Assembly: GCA_016779585.1 (NCBI GenBank)
Contig: JADHNI010000016.1
Location: forward strand, 1 to 54,988
From: Pseudomonadales bacterium
GTDB taxonomy: Bacteria > Pseudomonadota > Gammaproteobacteria > Pseudomonadales > Azotimanducaceae
DNA length: 54,988 nt
Direction: 5' to 3'
Below the pieces are notes generated by a model. The model was not told where the DNA came from and did no database searches. It was given only the letters and a program-made list of their open reading frames with translations. Below are positions 1 through 9,000 of the stretch, one piece after another (position 1 is the first letter of the stretch; every line of letters starts with the position of its first letter). The position numbers and the translations under genes were made by a program.

Positions 1-1
1 G

Positions 2-1858
2 CTCTTACAGAATTTTGACGTTGAACGCATCGAGGTTCTTCGCGGCCCACAGGGAACACTGTTCGGCAAGAACACAACCGGCGGACTCATCAATATCATT
101 CGCGGCCCCATCACCATGGAATGGGGAGCCGATGTTGATGTCACACTCGGCCAGGACGGCCGTGAAGACTTCAAAGCTGTGGTTAACATGCCAATCATCG
201 AAAACACACTGGGACTGAAACTTTTTGGTGCCAGCATCCAGAGCGATGGCTACATCAAGAACACGACACTGGACCGTGACGTTGGTGGCGATGACATCCA
301 GAACTATGGTTTCGCGGCTCTCTGGAAACCGACCGATAACTTGGACGTTAAATTTCACTACGAGAAGTTCAAGGATGACAGCGAACAGGGCGCTTACCAC
401 AACCTCAATCAACCTGGCGACCTGAACTGTGTCCTTGAAACAATTGGACTGGAACCGGGCGGTTGTGGCTCTAGTTCGCTGGATGACGAGGATCACAACT
501 TCGCAAACGGAACCAACTTCAGCAACAACGATTACGATACTTTCATCGTGACCGCAAACTACCAGTTTGAGAATTTCCTGCTGACGTACATCGGCAGCAG
601 TCGGGACATGGATGAGAACAACATGCAGCATCTTGATGGTTCGCCTTCCAACTTCCTGACTATGGATTTCTTCAACGAATGGCACCAGAAGAGCCACGAA
701 CTCCGCGTCACATCACAGCTCGGTGAGAACGTCGACATCATTGCCGGCCTGTACCTCTGGGATGTGGAGTATGAGCAGCGTTGGGACGTTGGCGGTCTTC
801 ATTACCAGTTGTCCCGTATCGGAGTCTGGCCATTCCCCATGACGCCAACCTCATTGAACAGCAATGGCCAGAACCAGGATTCAGAGTCCAAGGCAGCCTT
901 CGTTTCCGCCGACTGGCGCGTGACCGACAAGCTCACACTGACAGCCGGTGTCCGCTGGACGGAAGAAGAGAAAGACTTTGTCGGCGGCAGTCCAACTTCC
1001 TATCACCCGGACCAGGGTGACCCAATTCCACCAATGCGCGCGCCCGCGCCGTTTAAGGACAAGTGGGACGAAATCACGCCAAAGCTTGGCTTCAAGTATG
1101 AGTACAACGACGACATCATGATCTTCGGCTCCTACAGCGAAGGCTTCAAGAGTGGTGGTTTCTTCGGTCGCCAGGCGAACTTCAACATTGATCCGACTTA
1201 CGATCCTGAGTTTGTTGAGAGCTTCGAACTGGGTATGAAGTCGACCTTGCTGGACGGCCGGATGACCTTCAATCCAACGGTTTTCTTCTCTTACTATAAA
1301 GACAAGCAGGAGACTATCTCTGTACCGGTGAACCTCGCCAACGTGGCAACCGTGGTAAGAAACGCCGCATCTCTTGAGATGTGGGGTATCGAACTTGAGA
1401 TGCAGTACCAAATCACAGAAGCCTGGTATCTGCGAGCCACGTACGGCTACATTGACGCAGAATTCGATGACTACATGGCAGGCATTAACGGCGACGGGGT
1501 TATCACAGATAACTCAGGCCTGACGACTCGCAACACACCGGAAAACACATTTGGCCTGACAACCTCTTACACCATCCCGATTGGTGAAGGCGACCTGCAG
1601 GGTCTTCTGTCCTATCGATGGCGCGACGAGATCGAGATGTTTGCCGACAATGCCCCGTTCGGGCACCTGGATGACATTGACGACCTGAGTGCAACGCTGA
1701 CCTACTCGTGGGCTGACGCAAAGTATCGGATTTCCGCTTATGGCAGAAACCTGACCGATGAGCGAGAGCGCAAGGTATACAACGTTGCAGGGCTTTCTAC
1801 CGCGAGCTGGTGGAACGAAGGTCGTGTATTCGGAGTCGAGATGTCCGCTTCTTTCTAG
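2..1858 (+). CDS. TonB-dependent outer-membrane receptor (5' end outside window)
   Basis: Outer-membrane active transporter of the COG1629 type, powered by TonB/ExbBD; the substrate is unknown. The frame is open from base 2 with no start, so the signal peptide, TonB box and start of the plug lie upstream. The first visible residues are the classic plug motif VERIEVLRGPQGTLFGKNTT. The remaining roughly 600 residues show the alternating pattern of a beta-barrel with paired aromatic strands, and the protein ends in phenylalanine (EMSASF), the usual signal for barrel assembly. The DUF3604 gene follows 12 bases after the stop, and such proteins are often neighbours of TonB receptors. Receptor identity is firm; the ligand cannot be deduced. 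Confidence 0.93.
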   Translation, partial: LLQNFDVERIEVLRGPQGTLFGKNTTGGLINIIRGPITMEWGADVDVTLGQDGREDFKAVVNMPIIENTLGLKLFGASIQSDGYIKNTTLDRDVGGDDIQNYGFAALWKPTDNLDVKFHYEKFKDDSEQGAYHNLNQPGDLNCVLETIGLEPGGCGSSSLDDEDHNFANGTNFSNNDYDTFIVTANYQFENFLLTYIGSSRDMDENNMQHLDGSPSNFLTMDFFNEWHQKSHELRVTSQLGENVDIIAGLYLWDVEYEQRWDVGGLHYQLSRIGVWPFPMTPTSLNSNGQNQDSESKAAFVSADWRVTDKLTLTAGVRWTEEEKDFVGGSPTSYHPDQGDPIPPMRAPAPFKDKWDEITPKLGFKYEYNDDIMIFGSYSEGFKSGGFFGRQANFNIDPTYDPEFVESFELGMKSTLLDGRMTFNPTVFFSYYKDKQETISVPVNLANVATVVRNAASLEMWGIELEMQYQITEAWYLRATYGYIDAEFDDYMAGINGDGVITDNSGLTTRNTPENTFGLTTSYTIPIGEGDLQGLLSYRWRDEIEMFADNAPFGHLDDIDDLSATLTYSWADAKYRISAYGRNLTDERERKVYNVAGLSTASWWNEGRVFGVEMSASF

Positions 1859-1870
1859 GGAGTATAGTGT

Positions 1871-3709
1871 ATGTGCAGATCATTCCTGCTTGTTGTAACA
1901 CTCTGTCTGTCGCTGCTTCCTCCCCCAGTGTTGGCAGATGAATACTCCCCAGGTGTTGGGATGGCTTTCCCCAAGGATGTTTTCTTTGGGGATCTGCACT
2001 TACACACCAACAAATCAGCCGACGCATTTTCGATGGGTAACCGTGGCCTTGACGCTGTGGATGCCTATCGATTTGCACGCGGTGAAGAAGTGATTACCAG
2101 CAATGGTCTGAGAGCCCAACTGAAGCGGCCACTGGACTTTCTTGCAATTACGGATCACTCCGAATTCCTGGGCTTCTACCTTGAGTTCTACAACAAGAAT
2201 CCCGTATTGATGAACTCATCATTGGGAAAAAGGTGGACGCAGATCTCGGAAGCGGGTGAATCCACCATGAGTGATTTCCCGAACAGCATACTTGAACCGG
2301 ACCCGGTCAAGTACGCCGAGCCCCAGCGACTGCGCCGCAGCATCTGGACAGACGTAACAAAAGTCGCTGACGAGTTTAACGATCCAGGAACCTTCACCAC
2401 GTTTTCTGCCTACGAATGGACTTCCATGACTGGCGGAAACAACCTGCATCGCTGCGTCATTTTCCTTGATGACAGCGCAACCGTGTCACGTGTGCTGCCC
2501 TATACCAGCCAGCTGAGCCTAGACCCCGAAGACTTGTGGCGGGCACTGGAGTTTTATGAGAAGACGACTGGCTGTCGCGTCATGGCCATTCCCCACAACA
2601 GCAATGTTAGCAACGGTATGATGTGGGACCTGAAGACACTTTCCGGTGAAGCAATTTCAGCGGACTATGCCTCAACCCGGATGCGCTGGGAGCCAGTCGC
2701 TGAGGTTACCCAGATAAAAGGTGACAGCGAAACCCATCCCCTGCTCGCACCGACCGATGAGTTCGCTGATTTCGAGCGATGGGATAAATACAACATCATG
2801 AACACGGTCGAAACGACCCCAGAGATGTTGCCGGGTTCCTACGCACGTTCAGCCCTCCAACGAGGACTGGCAATAAAACAGGATGTGGGCGTGAATCCTT
2901 ACAAGTTCGGCATGATCGGCAGCACGGACGATCACACCGGATTGGCAACAGCGGCTGAAGATAATTTCTTTGGCAAGTTCGCAAATTCGGAGCCAGGTGT
3001 CAGGTCACCTGACAGCCACATGGCGGGCGCATTAATCGCAGACTGGGAACTCGGCGCTTCAGGGCTCGCGGCAGTCTGGGCGATAGAAAACACCCGTGAA
3101 GCTATTTTTACCGCGATGGAGCGCAAGGAAGTCTATGCAACGTCAGGCTCACGCATCCGGTTGCGATTCTTTGGCGGCTGGGATTACAAGCCAGGAACCA
3201 TCTACTCACCTGATTTTGTCGCGCACAGCTATGCCAGGGGAGTACCCATGGGTGGCGACCTTGTAAGACATGAAGATGCGAATCGAGCCCCCACGTTCCT
3301 TGTATATGCACTGAAAGATCCCGAGGGAGCCAACCTTGATCGAGTACAGATCATGAAAGGATGGATTGATGACGAGGGTGAACAGCAGCAGGCAATCTAA
3401 AATGTCGCATTATCGGATGATCGCAAAATCGACCCCGAAACAGGTAGCGCAGAACCGATTGGCAGCACGGTGAATCTGCAGGAAGCCACCTATTCAAATT
3501 CGATCGGTGAGGCCCAGCTCGAAGCCGAGTGGACTGACCCGGACTTCGATCCTGACCAGGACGCGTTCTACTACGCCCGTGTTATCGAGATACCTACACC
3601 ACGCTGGACCGTCAGAGACGAAAAATTCTTCGACTTTGAAGCACCCGACGAGGCACCTACCACCGTCCAGGATCGAGCCTACTCATCACCGATCTGGTAT
3701 TCGCCCTGA
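1871..3709 (+). pseudogene. DUF3604 family exported protein, interrupted by an in-frame TAA
   Basis: Exported protein of the DUF3604 family, which resembles PHP-type metal hydrolases; biochemical function is unknown to me. An N-terminal signal peptide ends near LADEY. Metal-site-like motifs follow: GDLHLHT (about residues 40-46), ITDHSE and GSTDDHTG. The start is ATG after AGGGAG. Codon 510 is TAA (3398-3400), but the same frame continues for about 100 more codons with clear family sequence: the end reads AFYYARVIEIPTPRW, typical of the C-terminus of this family. The stop sits where the family usually has a tyrosine, so TAC or TAT to TAA is the simplest change. The truncated product would keep the metal motifs but lose the conserved tail. 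Confidence 0.85.
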
Positions 3710-3751
3710 CCAAAATCTGTGTAGGATCGGGCACCTACCCAACACTCGGTT

Positions 3752-3773
3752 TTTTATATAGTCTTGTATAAAA
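3752..3773. promoter_or_regulatory. AT-rich inverted repeat upstream of the flavoprotein operon
   Basis: TTTTATA and TATAAAA form perfect 7-base arms around an 8-base spacer, ending 16 bases before the GTG start of the flavoprotein gene. Read as TTATATAGT/CTTGTATAA it is an imperfect dyad whose right half (TTATACA on the other strand) resembles the dyad at 42588. The operon encodes its own TetR regulator, so autoregulation through this site is a reasonable guess, not shown. Confidence 0.4.
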
Positions 3774-3789
3774 CTCGAGTGAGGCAACT

Positions 3790-5418
3790 GTGATTCATTG
3801 GCACCTCGAAGCCGACGTTGTCGTGCTAGGCAGCGGCGGCGCCGCCCTGACCGCCGCCATTGCAGCAAAAGACTTTGGCGCAGAGGAAGTCGTCATCCTG
3901 GAAAAAACCAACATGGTCGGCGGAACCACGGCCATGTCCGGCGGCATGATGTGGGTGCCGTGCAATCACCACCAGGCAGAAGCCGGTGTGGAAGATTCCT
4001 GGGAAGATGTGGTCACCTACCTGGATTCCCTGGCGCCTGACCAGCTGGACCCGGAGCAGTTGGAGGGATTTCTAACCGGCGGCCCTGAGATGGTGAAATT
4101 CCTCGACGAAAAAACACCGGTCAAACTCAGGACACTCACAGGCCTGCCTGACTACCAGCCCGACTTTCCCGGTGGTGCCATCGAAGGCGGCCGCTCCCTC
4201 GATAATGACGTCTTTCCTTTTGTTGAACTGGGCAACTGGGCGACCCGGGTCATCCCCCCAAAGCTCGGGCCGCCCCGCCCAACCAGTTACCACGAAGACA
4301 TGAACCTTGGCGGCATTTCGGATGAAGAGCGTGAAGCAAGAAAACAGACCGACAGTCGCGGCCGCGGCCAGGCGCTGGTAGGTGCCCTGCTGCGAGGTGT
4401 GCTGGATCGGGACATCGCGATTCATTTCGAGCACCGCGCCATGAAGCTGCACAAGGAAGGTGAACGCATCATCGGGGTCACAGTTGAAACAGCATCAGGT
4501 GAACAACATGTGAAAGCTCGCAAGGGAGTTGTTATTGCCACCGGTGGATTCGAATGGAACAAGGAACTGGTGCAGACATTCCTGCGCGGCCCCATGACCG
4601 GCCCGGTCAGCGTACCGGAAAACGAAGGTGACGGCCTGCTCATGGCGATGGATATCGGCGCCAAGCTCGGCAATATGTCGAACGCCTTCTGGATGCCCTC
4701 AGCGCTTGAATGGCAGGTGCAGCATCGAGACGCCAAACCCAACTACATGCTCTGTCAGCATGAACGCACCCTGCCGGGTTCTATTATGGTGAACCGCGCC
4801 GGCAAAAGATTCGCGGATGAGGCGGCCAACTACAACGCCCTCGGCATGGCCCTGCATGTGTTTGACGCCAACACCCATAACTACGTGAACCTGCCCTACT
4901 TCCTCATTTTTGACCAGCGCTATCGCAGCAGGTACAACGCCTTTGGCTTCAAGCCAGAAGATGATCTTTCAGACATGTTCACGGTCGCCGACTCCCTGGA
5001 GTCACTGGCCGCTGATTTGGGCGTGGATCCTGACGGCCTGGTCCAGTCAGTAGATCGCTTCAACAAACATGTCGATGAAAGCCATGACCCCGACTTCAAT
5101 CGGGGCAGCAACACCTATGACAACTACTGGGGTGACAAATCCTTCGAGCCCCCAATGTCCACGCTCGGCAGACTCGATCAACCGCCCTATTACGGCGTAA
5201 AAATGGAAGCCGGTGTACTGGGCACCAACGGCGGGCCAAAAACCAACGCCTATGCCCAGGTGCTCAATTGGCAGAACCAGCCAATCAAGGGACTGTACGC
5301 CGCGGGTAACGTTATGGCAGCACCACTGGCCATGATCTATGGCGGTGGTGGCGGCACACTCGGCCCGGCCCTGACATTCGGCTATCTCGCCGGGAAACAT
5401 GCCGCGAGCGGAACCTGA
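3790..5418 (+). CDS. FAD-dependent dehydrogenase, 3-ketosteroid dehydrogenase/fumarate reductase-like
   Basis: A 542-residue cytoplasmic flavoprotein of the KstD/FAD_binding_2 family, whose members introduce double bonds next to a ketone. The N-terminal dinucleotide fold is plain (VVVLGSGGAALTAAIAA), followed by an acidic strand end (VVILEKTN) and GGTTAMSGGMMWVP, the signature found in KstD-like enzymes. The C-terminus has the second FAD-contact segment, GLYAAGNVMA then IYGGGGGTLGPALTFG. Start is GTG with TGAGG seven bases upstream. It is followed by a TetR regulator, an NTF2-fold protein and an SDR, a set that fits oxidation of a cyclic ketone. Whether the substrate is a steroid cannot be told from sequence; other flavin dehydrogenases of this superfamily remain possible. 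Confidence 0.85.
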   Translation: MIHWHLEADVVVLGSGGAALTAAIAAKDFGAEEVVILEKTNMVGGTTAMSGGMMWVPCNHHQAEAGVEDSWEDVVTYLDSLAPDQLDPEQLEGFLTGGPEMVKFLDEKTPVKLRTLTGLPDYQPDFPGGAIEGGRSLDNDVFPFVELGNWATRVIPPKLGPPRPTSYHEDMNLGGISDEEREARKQTDSRGRGQALVGALLRGVLDRDIAIHFEHRAMKLHKEGERIIGVTVETASGEQHVKARKGVVIATGGFEWNKELVQTFLRGPMTGPVSVPENEGDGLLMAMDIGAKLGNMSNAFWMPSALEWQVQHRDAKPNYMLCQHERTLPGSIMVNRAGKRFADEAANYNALGMALHVFDANTHNYVNLPYFLIFDQRYRSRYNAFGFKPEDDLSDMFTVADSLESLAADLGVDPDGLVQSVDRFNKHVDESHDPDFNRGSNTYDNYWGDKSFEPPMSTLGRLDQPPYYGVKMEAGVLGTNGGPKTNAYAQVLNWQNQPIKGLYAAGNVMAAPLAMIYGGGGGTLGPALTFGYLAGKHAASGT

Positions 5419-6151
5419 TAGAATTTCCCCAATCACGCAGCCTGCGACGATGATGGAAGACGAGAACCCCACCCCAAACTACATAGACGATCTGCCGGAT
5501 CCTACCCGAATCGGCGAAAACGAATTCAAGAAATCCAAGGACACGCGGACACGAATTCTCGAGGCCGCCATCGAGTGCCTGTCGACCATCGGATATCACG
5601 CCACCAGCACCACCACCGTTGCCAAATACGCCGGGCTCACGCGTGCAGCCATGTTGTATCACTTCCCTAATCGACTGGTGTTAATCGAAGCCGTTGTTAA
5701 CTATGTCACCCGGCGCCGTGTTGAGATACAGGAGGAGTTTCAGCGGGACATCCCAAGAGACAAAGATTTCCCCCAAAGGTCTGTGGAATCACACTGGGAG
5801 CAGTTGCAGACACGAGAGTTCTTCGCATTCTCTGAACTCGCCATGGCTTCACGAACTGACCCTGAACTCGAACCAATCTTTCGTACGGCCATGGAATCGT
5901 TCGATCGCGCCAGGCGCGCCATGGCTGAAAAACTGGCCAGGGACGAGAACCGGAAAGCACCTGGGTTTAACCTCAGGCGCGATATCACTCGATTCGCCCT
6001 GGAAGGTCTCGCCCACCAGGACGGCATCACATTCGACAAGGAACAGCGCACAGCAGAACTGATGAGTCTGATAAAACTTATCTGGGACGACTCGGTTAGC
6101 GGCGACCTCATCGCCCTGGCACAAAAAAAAGCCAGGGAAGAGCGGGACTGA
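5399..6151 (+). CDS. TetR-family transcriptional regulator
   Basis: DNA-binding repressor-type protein. The helix-turn-helix domain covers roughly residues 45-95, with DTRTRILEAAIECLSTIGYH leading into TTTVAKYAGLTRAAMLYHF, a textbook TetR recognition helix ending in YHF. The C-terminal ligand domain is not assignable to a subgroup. The start at 5399 overlaps the end of the flavoprotein gene by 20 bases and has GGGA a few bases upstream; the ATG at 5450 would remove 17 non-conserved residues and is an alternative. Its position inside the flavoprotein operon suggests control of that operon, perhaps at the dyad at 3752. Confidence 0.9.
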   Translation: MPRAEPDRISPITQPATMMEDENPTPNYIDDLPDPTRIGENEFKKSKDTRTRILEAAIECLSTIGYHATSTTTVAKYAGLTRAAMLYHFPNRLVLIEAVVNYVTRRRVEIQEEFQRDIPRDKDFPQRSVESHWEQLQTREFFAFSELAMASRTDPELEPIFRTAMESFDRARRAMAEKLARDENRKAPGFNLRRDITRFALEGLAHQDGITFDKEQRTAELMSLIKLIWDDSVSGDLIALAQKKAREERD

Positions 6152-6156
6152 TCGCG

Positions 6157-6579
6157 ATGGCATTTGAATCGAATCTGGAAGATCGACTGGCGATCCAGGA
6201 CATCCTGACGCGATACGCAGCCGGCGTTGATGATCGTAACCTGCAGATGTATCGAGACTGCTTTGCCGATGATGCAGAAATCGTTGGTTTCAGTGGAGGC
6301 ACGGTTATCGGCGCCGATAAATGGACGGAAGAGGTCAGGAGCAAACTCGAGGCATTTGAAGCAACCCAGCATATGCTGGGGCCACAGCTTGTCACCATCG
6401 ATGGCGACCATGCATCGACGAGAACTGACGTCCAGGCCTTACACTACCTGAAGGGACAACCCGGAACGACCTTGACGCTCTGGGCAGTCTACCTGACCGA
6501 CTACCGACGAATTGCAGGAGACTGGAAAATCACGCGTCACGAACTGGTCAGGAAAGGAACGCGGACTCAAGCAGACTAA
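6157..6579 (+). CDS. SnoaL/NTF2-fold protein (ketosteroid-isomerase-like superfamily)
   Basis: A 140-residue single-domain protein of the SnoaL-like NTF2 fold. The pattern LEDRLAIQDILTRYAAGVDD with YRDCFADDAEI, then a beta-rich C-terminus ending WKITRHELVRKG, is typical of SnoaL_4 proteins. These include isomerases, cyclases, dehydratases and non-enzymatic members, so the reaction cannot be stated. It begins five bases after the TetR stop and 21 bases before the SDR start, so it is part of the same operon. Together with a KstD-like flavoprotein and an SDR it could handle a cyclic ketone or enol intermediate. Confidence 0.8.
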   Translation: MAFESNLEDRLAIQDILTRYAAGVDDRNLQMYRDCFADDAEIVGFSGGTVIGADKWTEEVRSKLEAFEATQHMLGPQLVTIDGDHASTRTDVQALHYLKGQPGTTLTLWAVYLTDYRRIAGDWKITRHELVRKGTRTQAD

Positions 6580-6600
6580 TAACAAGAACAGGACAAAGAC

Positions 6601-7386
6601 ATGAACAACATCGATCTCACCGGAAAAGTCGCGGCCATTACAGGCGGAACACGTGGTATCGGCAGGGGTATTGCCGAGGCCTTTCTCGCGGCAGGCGCTT
6701 CTGTTTCACTGAACGGCCGCAGTCCTGAAAAAGGTGCCGAGGCACTGAAAGAGATGGGTAATGACGAGAGAACCGCGTTCTTCCCGGGAGATGTAAAAAA
6801 CCAGCAGGACGTCGAGGCATTTGTTGCCCAGACGATCGACAGGTTCGGCCAGGTCGACATCCTGGTGAACAATGCCGGCGGTTCTTCAGGCTTTGCCCTA
6901 GTTGAAGACCTGTCGGAAGAAGCCTGGCAGGAAGCCGCCGCCTGGATCTTGCATTCCTGCTTCTGGGCAACGCGTGCAGCGCTGAAGGACATGCGTAAGC
7001 GCAACTGGGGGCGCATCATCAACATATCCTCGGTAGAGGGAAGACAGGCGAACAAGGCGACTGCGTCGCACTACATTACTTACAAACATGCGATGAACGG
7101 ATTTACCAAGGCCGTCGCTTTTGAATATGGCGAAATGGGAATCACTTCAAATGCCATCAGCCCAGGCGCTGTAGAAACCGACCTGATGAAAGAAACAGGA
7201 CCTTTGGCGGCAGAGTCCATGGGGCTCACCTATGAGCAATTCAAGGACAATTACGCGCAGGACGCTGCTATCAAACGGCTCAACACGGTTAAAGAAGTAT
7301 CTGGGCTGGCCCTGTATCTCGCATCCGACATGGGTGGCGGCGTGACCGGGGCCATCATGCCGGTGGACGGAGGCACAGCTCTTTGA
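6601..7386 (+). CDS. Short-chain dehydrogenase/reductase (SDR)
   Basis: A 261-residue classical SDR, NAD(P)-dependent. It has the Rossmann glycine motif TGGTRGIG, the NNAG motif (ILVNNAGG), a serine in INISSVEG and a YxxxK active site within HYITYKHAMNG. The C-terminus ends VDGGTAL, as usual for the family. AGGACA precedes the ATG. It is the last gene of the flavoprotein/TetR/NTF2 operon. Substrate is unknown, probably a hydroxyl/ketone pair on the same compound. Confidence 0.9.
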   Translation: MNNIDLTGKVAAITGGTRGIGRGIAEAFLAAGASVSLNGRSPEKGAEALKEMGNDERTAFFPGDVKNQQDVEAFVAQTIDRFGQVDILVNNAGGSSGFALVEDLSEEAWQEAAAWILHSCFWATRAALKDMRKRNWGRIINISSVEGRQANKATASHYITYKHAMNGFTKAVAFEYGEMGITSNAISPGAVETDLMKETGPLAAESMGLTYEQFKDNYAQDAAIKRLNTVKEVSGLALYLASDMGGGVTGAIMPVDGGTAL

Positions 7387-7490
7387 GATTCAGCACCAAC
7401 TTTGCCGCATCTTCTGCGCCTGGGACCGGGCTCCGGAATTCTGTGTCCAAAAGCTAAGGCACGGGCAGTAAGTAGTTGATCTCAACCTAT

Positions 7491-8983
7491 ATGACTATCA
7501 GACTCGTCGCCTTTAGTGTGTTCCTTTCTTTTCCCCAGCTCTTATTAGCCAGCCTGGAATTACCGGGATTTTTCAGCACTGGCATGGTACTGCAACAAAA
7601 CCGGGACGCTGCAATTTGGGACACGGCCGCCGCCGGGGCAGAGGTACATGTATCGTTTAAGGGCAGATCCGTAGTCACGCAAGCAGACCAGAACGGTCAT
7701 TGGCGGGTCGGCATCTGAACAGGTCCGGCTGATGAAAAAGGGGCGCAACTTTCTGTCTCATCAGAAGGCCAGCAGGTATCTCTTGTTGACGTCCTCGTGG
7801 GAGAAGTCTGGTTTGCTTCAGGACAGTCGAACATGGTGTTTGCCATGGACCGGGTTGCCAAGTATCGGAACCTCATCTCAGAAACCAGGTTCCCGAACAT
7901 TAGATTGTTTACCGCACCCATGGTGACATCCGTTGTGCCAATACTGGATAGCGCCGGAATGTGGTCCGACTGTAATGCTGAAACTGCTGGACAGTGCTCC
8001 GCTGTCGCATTCTTTTTTGCTAAATCTCTTAATGAACAACTAGAAGTGCCAATCGGCATAATCGTTAGCGCCTGGGGAGGAAAACCCATTGAGGCCTTTA
8101 CCAGTAGATCCGCATTAAAGACATTAGAAGACACCAGTATGCTGGTCGAGGCCAGCGAGATCGCAGATCGGCACTATGAGCCGGTCACTGCCAAAATGAA
8201 GTATGAGAAAGAACTGGCACGTTGGAGAAGCAGGTTCGAGGGGCAACCCAGCGCACCGCGACCACCGGACCCTCCCCAGCGCCCACTGGAACGAGCTAAC
8301 GGTCCAGGCGTGCTGTTCAATTCGATGATTAATCCATTTGTAGGATATTCAATACAGGGGGTCATCTGGTACCAGGGTGAAGCGAACGCTAAAACTGGTG
8401 AAACTCCATATGACCTGACACTACCGCTATTGATCCAGGACTGGCGAGATCGATGGCAACACCAGCTATCTTTCTACTTTGTTCAGCTCGCCAATTTCCG
8501 CGAACCCGTGAGTCTTCCCGGAAGTGAAGACCCCTGGCCACTGCTCCAGGATCGAATGCGCCGGGTCCTGGACAAGGTTCCCGGGACGGAGGAAAACCTT
8601 CACATTTCGAACTCGCGGGATCCAACAAGGTCTGGCACTGGGCTAATGCCGAAATCATGGACAAGCATACGGTGGAAGTTCGCTCCAAAGCGGTTCCTGC
8701 ACCGGTAGCAGTTCGCTACGCCTGGGCCGCAAACCCTGCCAGCGCAAACCTTGTAAACAGCAAGGGCCTTCCCACGTCAGTTTTCCGAACCGACGACTGG
8801 CTGGGTGAAGGTGACGAGGAGATATCAATAGCAGCTCGAAAGTTGAGCAGAGCCCTGTCAGATGAAATCAGTAAACTCGAGTCAGACAAAGTATCATTGA
8901 GGCGAGGCGGCCGTGAGTATCGAGAGATCGAACAGAAACAGATGAAACTCAGGTATCGTCTCAGGGCGCTTCGCAATAACTAA
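7491..8983 (+). pseudogene. Sialate O-acetylesterase-like SGNH esterase, decayed (in-frame stop, internal deletion, frameshift)
   Basis: Remnant of an exported SGNH-family esterase. A hydrophobic signal segment is followed by LPGFFSTGMVLQQN, then an in-frame TGA at 7716-7718. The frame continues with VGEVWFASGQSNM, containing the nucleophile serine, then VIWYQGEANA and FYFVQLANFRE. After RRVLDKVPG the reading frame shifts (about 8583-8590) and resumes with DGGKPSHFELAG, later PVAVRYAWAANP and FRTDDW. The region normally between these blocks, which holds the catalytic Asp/His (DxxH) motif, is missing, so this is a deletion and not only a single-base change. A lysine/glutamate-rich tail of about 45 residues follows FRTDDW and is unusual for the family. 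The product cannot be an active esterase. Confidence 0.88.
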
Positions 8984-9000
8984 TTTTCCTTTTGGCCCAC

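Noticed and set aside
3750-3756. T-run before the flavoprotein gene as a terminator
   Set aside because: No GC-rich stem precedes the T-run; it belongs to the AT-rich dyad instead.
7716-7718. Second in-frame TGA, considered as selenocysteine
   Set aside because: It falls in an N-terminal beta-domain of an esterase (WRVGI-TGA-TGPADE), not at a redox site, and the gene has a large deletion and a frameshift downstream.
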